The notes under the pieces: model-generated
Told to the model about the DNA's origin: nothing
The model's input: the letters and a program-made list of their open reading frames with translations, nothing else
Databases searched by the model: none
Made by a program: the position numbers and the translations under genes
Part shown: piece after piece, positions 61,801 to 64,000 of the stretch
How positions within the stretch are numbered: the first letter of the stretch is position 1
How the letters are laid out: each line of letters opens with the position of its first letter
Origin: Bacteroides ihuae
GTDB lineage: Bacteria; Bacteroidota; Bacteroidia; Bacteroidales; Bacteroidaceae
Length of the DNA: 64,000 nt
Assembly (NCBI RefSeq): GCF_900104585.1
Contig: NZ_FNVX01000006.1
Span: 372,001 to 436,000 of the forward strand
Direction: 5' to 3'

Positions 61801-62025
61801 TCTTTAGGCTATACTTTTGACACTAAGACTTGGCCTAAAGCAATTGGCATTTCCTCACTTCGTATTTATGCTCAAGCCCAAAATTTATTTGTAATTACTG
61901 GCTATTCAGGAATGGATCCAGAAACATTAACTAATGTTGAGAGTTCAACATTGGCTGGTGGAACAGATAAAAACACGCTACCTCAAGCTCGCACTTATAC
62001 GATAGGTGTTAATTTATCATTTTAA
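58885..62025 (+). CDS. SusC/RagA-family TonB-dependent receptor, expressed orientation
   Basis: 1046 residues. Signal peptide KRKLMLLLTCLFVGIGLVTA with AQ after it, a carboxypeptidase-like domain (GVVTSEEDGLPIVGASILVK, 28-47), TonB-box-like DEVVVVAYGT, a plug domain (VPSVSFDQMLQGRASGVSI, PLYVVDGVPIQSGNM, DVLKDAAAAALYGSRAANG) and a barrel ending QARTYTIGVNLSF. It imports a glycan or other ligand through the outer membrane, powered by TonB. The SusD partner follows. Codons ~67-99 lie in the right inverted repeat (59085-59183), the likely crossover site, so the N-terminus is shared between two alternative receptors while barrel and SusD change. Confidence 0.93.
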   Translation: MKRKLMLLLTCLFVGIGLVTAQTQKVTGVVTSEEDGLPIVGASILVKGTTVGTITDVDGHFTLSNIPSSARTLQISYIGMQSQEITIKPSVRVVLKADAELLDEVVVVAYGTQSARTITASVSSVKASALKDVPSVSFDQMLQGRASGVSITTPSAGVGQAPIVRVRGVNSITSGTSPLYVVDGVPIQSGNMSYLANVNALADINPADIVSMDVLKDAAAAALYGSRAANGVIIITTKQGQSGKTKVTYDGFVGFSNATGFYDMMNAQEYTDFKNMAVKNRYGTDERSLTNGYVSPYGSKAFNLMKDSQGNTIDTSWKDAAFQNGFSQSHSASISGGSDKTQFYLSGNYTTQDGIVKGDKYDRLGVKANINTTVTQWLKIGMNSNLSTGTTSYVDAARRGSNFSVGGFPRLALINAPNIPMYNEDGTPYYQTKGLGYGGNTVFSTFSNPAAILSLGNGLSSDMMHFVGSFYAEATPVKGLVLKTQYGIDYARLEDQRFWSPLHGDGVNSNGLANAYNTKNNKWTWTNTATYNFSLGDHNFNVLAGMEASETDYSLWTAQRKDLQDTKFTEFQGPFGSATADGDLSKNSMASYFGRINYDFAYKYMLSLNYRRDGYSALSKKNRWGDFGGVSAAWRVSEEAFFEPLKSVVNDFKVKGSFGVVGNTGISDYASKSYYSSYNYGTSGTYGLAQIADPNLKWESSAKYDAGFSAQLFDRINVDFDYYYTKSSDLILDVPQAPSKGIPDGVITTNAGKMQNSGIEFTISADVIKTKDFTWDTSFNITTNKNKILSLAEGVDNIIAGDDGGLEQTNITVPGKSIGQLYLYPTAGIDPESGRRVFIGSKGERTLFKYEEGDWFTEDGKAFTGDFTPVICGGTTPTWYGGWSNNFKYKGIDLSVFFQFSGGNKIYNGTRASTSDMRYWNDSKDVLKKYWTPERKNASYALPIYGDNYSNGSAMAFTDWVEKGDYLRLKNISLGYTFDTKTWPKAIGISSLRIYAQAQNLFVITGYSGMDPETLTNVESSTLAGGTDKNTLPQARTYTIGVNLSF
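59085..59183. repeat. Inverted repeat, right copy (recombination site)
   Basis: Partner of 55864-55962. The perfect core is 59097-59158 (62 bases). About 3.1 kb lies between the two copies. Confidence 0.92.
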
Positions 62026-62047
62026 AAAAAATTAAAAGGAAATAGTG

Positions 62048-63442
62048 ATGAAAAGAAATATTATATTTTCGATATTATGTGGCTCTCTCTTGCTAGGCAG
62101 TTGCAGTAGTAGTTTTCTTGATCAAGAGCCACCACTGTCTGTGAATGAAACAGATATTTTTACTAGTCCCGCCCGTATTAAAGCTACGTTGGATGGATTA
62201 TATGCTGCTATCAAAAATTCGGGTAGTGAGTCTTTCATGGGCGGAAAGGTTTATGTCACTTTTGATAATAGAGGTGAGGATTTAATTAATATCTCCTCTA
62301 ATCTTGTGACCTTATTTGGCACCTATAATATGAATGTTGGAATAACTGATGCTGAAAATGCTGACACATGGACTGCTGCCTATTTAGCAATCAACAAGGC
62401 TAATACCTTCTTAGAATCCCTGGAAGCATCTAAGAGTGTTGCTGGAGATATGTATGAACAATATAGGCAAGAGGCTTTATTTGTTAGAGCATTTGCATAC
62501 TATTATTTAAATAATCTGTATGCAATTCCTTATTCTATTTCCCCAGATGCCAAATCAATACCCTTGCGTTTACAAGCAGAAAAGGGGGCAGATAATAACA
62601 ATATGCCACGTTCAACCGTTAAGCAAGTATATGAAAGAATACTTGAGGACTTAAGTGTCATATCTGCATTGCCAACAGCGGTGAATACATATGATGCCGT
62701 TACTCATGCAACTCAGGCTGCAGCCAATATGTTGAAGATGAGAGTATATATGTCGATGAATGATTGGGATAATGCAATTAAAGCAGGAGAAAGTGTCGTT
62801 GGATATTCTCTTACAGACGATGTCACAGCGATTTATAAAACTCCCTATTTTAGTAAAGAGTCTATTTTCTCTTTCCCAATGGAAGACACGAATGTCCCTA
62901 ATACACAGCAGTCTGTAGCTGAATATTATAACGATGGCAAGATTATGTTAATAGATACAGATCATGGAATTATGTCAAAATCCAATTATTCTTTGGCTAA
63001 GGATAAGCGCATTAGCTCTTTTAAAGGAACTGATGGAAAGCTACTAAAATTCACTGATGCTAAAACAAAATTGCAATGGGTACCGATCTTTCGTTACGCA
63101 GAAACTCTATTAAACCTTGCTGAATGTTATACACACAAAACGGGAGGAGAAGGAACTGCAAAATCATTATTGAAAGACGTGAGACATCGTTCTATTGATG
63201 CTACTGACGATCAATTAGATATTGATGCACTTTCTGGCGATGCATTGAAAGACGCTATATATAATGAAAAGCGATTAGAATTTATTGGTGAAGGTTTGCG
63301 TGGTATTGACATAATGAGGCGAGGTGAAGACTTCATCAAAATAGGTGACAATGAAACGATAAAAGTTACTCCTACTGATAACGGTTATGTTTGGCCTATT
63401 CCTCAAATTGAAACTAGCATTAATCAGGATCTTAACAAATAG
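62048..63442 (+). CDS. SusD/RagB-family lipoprotein, expressed partner
   Basis: 464 residues. Lipoprotein signal (IIFSILCGSLLLGSCSSSFL) and SusD pattern: FTSPARIKATLDGLYAAI, AYLAINKANTFLESLEAS, YRQEALFVRAFAYYYLNNLY, TQAAANMLKMRVYMSMNDWD and NEKRLEFIGEGLRGIDIMRR. A GTG three bases earlier (62045) is in frame, but the ATG at 62048 with an AAAGGAAAT sequence before it is preferred. It starts 22 bases after susC; together they form a surface binding/uptake pair. No glycosidase is adjacent, so the ligand cannot be named. Confidence 0.92.
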   Translation: MKRNIIFSILCGSLLLGSCSSSFLDQEPPLSVNETDIFTSPARIKATLDGLYAAIKNSGSESFMGGKVYVTFDNRGEDLINISSNLVTLFGTYNMNVGITDAENADTWTAAYLAINKANTFLESLEASKSVAGDMYEQYRQEALFVRAFAYYYLNNLYAIPYSISPDAKSIPLRLQAEKGADNNNMPRSTVKQVYERILEDLSVISALPTAVNTYDAVTHATQAAANMLKMRVYMSMNDWDNAIKAGESVVGYSLTDDVTAIYKTPYFSKESIFSFPMEDTNVPNTQQSVAEYYNDGKIMLIDTDHGIMSKSNYSLAKDKRISSFKGTDGKLLKFTDAKTKLQWVPIFRYAETLLNLAECYTHKTGGEGTAKSLLKDVRHRSIDATDDQLDIDALSGDALKDAIYNEKRLEFIGEGLRGIDIMRRGEDFIKIGDNETIKVTPTDNGYVWPIPQIETSINQDLNK

Positions 63443-63476
63443 TCTGAATGGACTAACTGTATTATTTTCATATAAT

Positions 63477-63520
63477 AAAAGCAGTAGATTCAGCCATTAG
63501 GCTGTCTCTACTGCTTTTTT
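63477..63520. terminator. Terminator after the expressed susD
   Basis: AAAAGCAGTAGA (63477-63488) pairs with TCTACTGCTTTT (63507-63518); an inner stem CAGCC/GGCTG extends it, and a T tract follows. It lies between convergent genes. Confidence 0.85.
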
Positions 63521-63610
63521 GTTATTTCTACTAGATTTTGTATGCAAGCTAAAAAAAGGACATATACAATCTAGCATAAATAAACCAAAGAAACAAGTGA
63601 AAGTATTAAA

Positions 63611-64000
63611 CTACAAAATCCTTCTTATCTCTTTTAAGGCATTTATTGTATAAGTAGCTTCAAAAGGGAAAACAGTACGCTCCATACAATTATAATAAAT
63701 CTGATGCATACCTATTCCACTCGCACCTGTAATATCGGCTTCCCAACTATCTCCAATCATCAGTGAGTCTGCAATTTCAGATTGAGTCGCTGATAGAGCA
63801 TAGTGAAATATCTGCGGCCATGGTTTCATCACTCCAATGTCATCGGAGAGAATAATCTTTTTGAAGTATCCGTCAATGCCAGACGAGCGCATCTTATGAT
63901 ACTGAAGCTCCCGAAAGCCATTAGAAAGGATATAAAGGTTATACTTAGGAAACAAATACTCGAGCAATTCCTTAGCATGGGGCATCAGGTTACTTTTGGT
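63611..64000 (-). CDS. HAD-family nucleotidase (YjjG type), N-terminus beyond the window
   Basis: The frame stays open to the last base, so the first part (with the catalytic DxDxT) is outside. Visible HAD motifs are YNLYILSNGFRELQYHKM (motif II, Ser/Asn), ILSDDIGVMKPWPQIFHYAL (motif III Lys) and SLMIGDSWEADITGASGIGM (motif IV GDxxxxD). It would remove phosphate from (often pyrimidine) nucleotides. The assignment to YjjG rather than other HAD phosphatases is moderate. Confidence 0.8.
   Translation of the reverse strand, partial: TKSNLMPHAKELLEYLFPKYNLYILSNGFRELQYHKMRSSGIDGYFKKIILSDDIGVMKPWPQIFHYALSATQSEIADSLMIGDSWEADITGASGIGMHQIYYNCMERTVFPFEATYTINALKEIRRIL

Overview
This window is a piece of a Bacteroides-type chromosome (order Bacteroidales). 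The evidence is the low G+C content, the many TAnnTTTG (-7) promoter boxes placed as in Bacteroides, two SusC/SusD pairs, a BspA-type leucine-rich-repeat protein, and Bacteroidetes-only families such as DUF4834 and DUF4954. Most of the window is housekeeping DNA.

Layout. 0-11.9 kb: the 3' part of rsmD, cardiolipin synthase, an outer-membrane beta-barrel protein, aroB, a tRNA-Pro(GGG), a membrane/cytidylate-kinase fusion, a secreted E-set protein, a BspA-like protein and an AI-2E family permease. 11.9-17.5 kb: an AT-rich accessory stretch with gene remnants, hypothetical genes and a large KAP-type P-loop NTPase. 17.6-20.9 kb: aroA, an IS3-family element that uses a -1 frameshift, and hairpin-rich repeats. 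20.8-25.4 kb: a lipoprotein and an amino-acid permease, a metal-ABC permease, tsaE and an Imm17-like protein. 25.3-32.3 kb: a conserved DUF58 / MoxR / DUF4350 / DUF4129 / membrane protein / SpoIIM cluster with a divergent RDD gene. 32.4-47.1 kb: thioredoxin, dnaE, psd-pssA, tadA, YraN, birA, pyrH-frr-rsgA, a PL10-type pectate lyase and class I fumarase. 47.6-51.5 kb: a candidate structured RNA, DUF4954 and hflX.

The most interesting region is 51.9-63.4 kb. Two SusC/SusD outer-membrane uptake pairs point away from each other. The right pair has a promoter, a signal peptide and a complete SusC. The left SusC has no promoter, no signal peptide and no start; its reading frame begins inside a 99-bp inverted repeat (95/99 identical, with a 62-bp perfect core) that also lies inside the right susC. 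Between the repeats are a tyrosine recombinase and an HU-like DNA-binding protein. Inverting this ~3.2-kb segment would move the promoter and the first ~72 codons onto the silent SusC in frame and so switch the expressed receptor. The arrangement matches the SusC/SusD phase-variation logic known in B. fragilis. The recombinase is split by a 9-A homopolymer: it needs a -1 frameshift, transcript slippage or a tenth A, so the switch may itself be gated or locked.

The left edge cuts rsmD and the right edge cuts a HAD-family nucleotidase gene.
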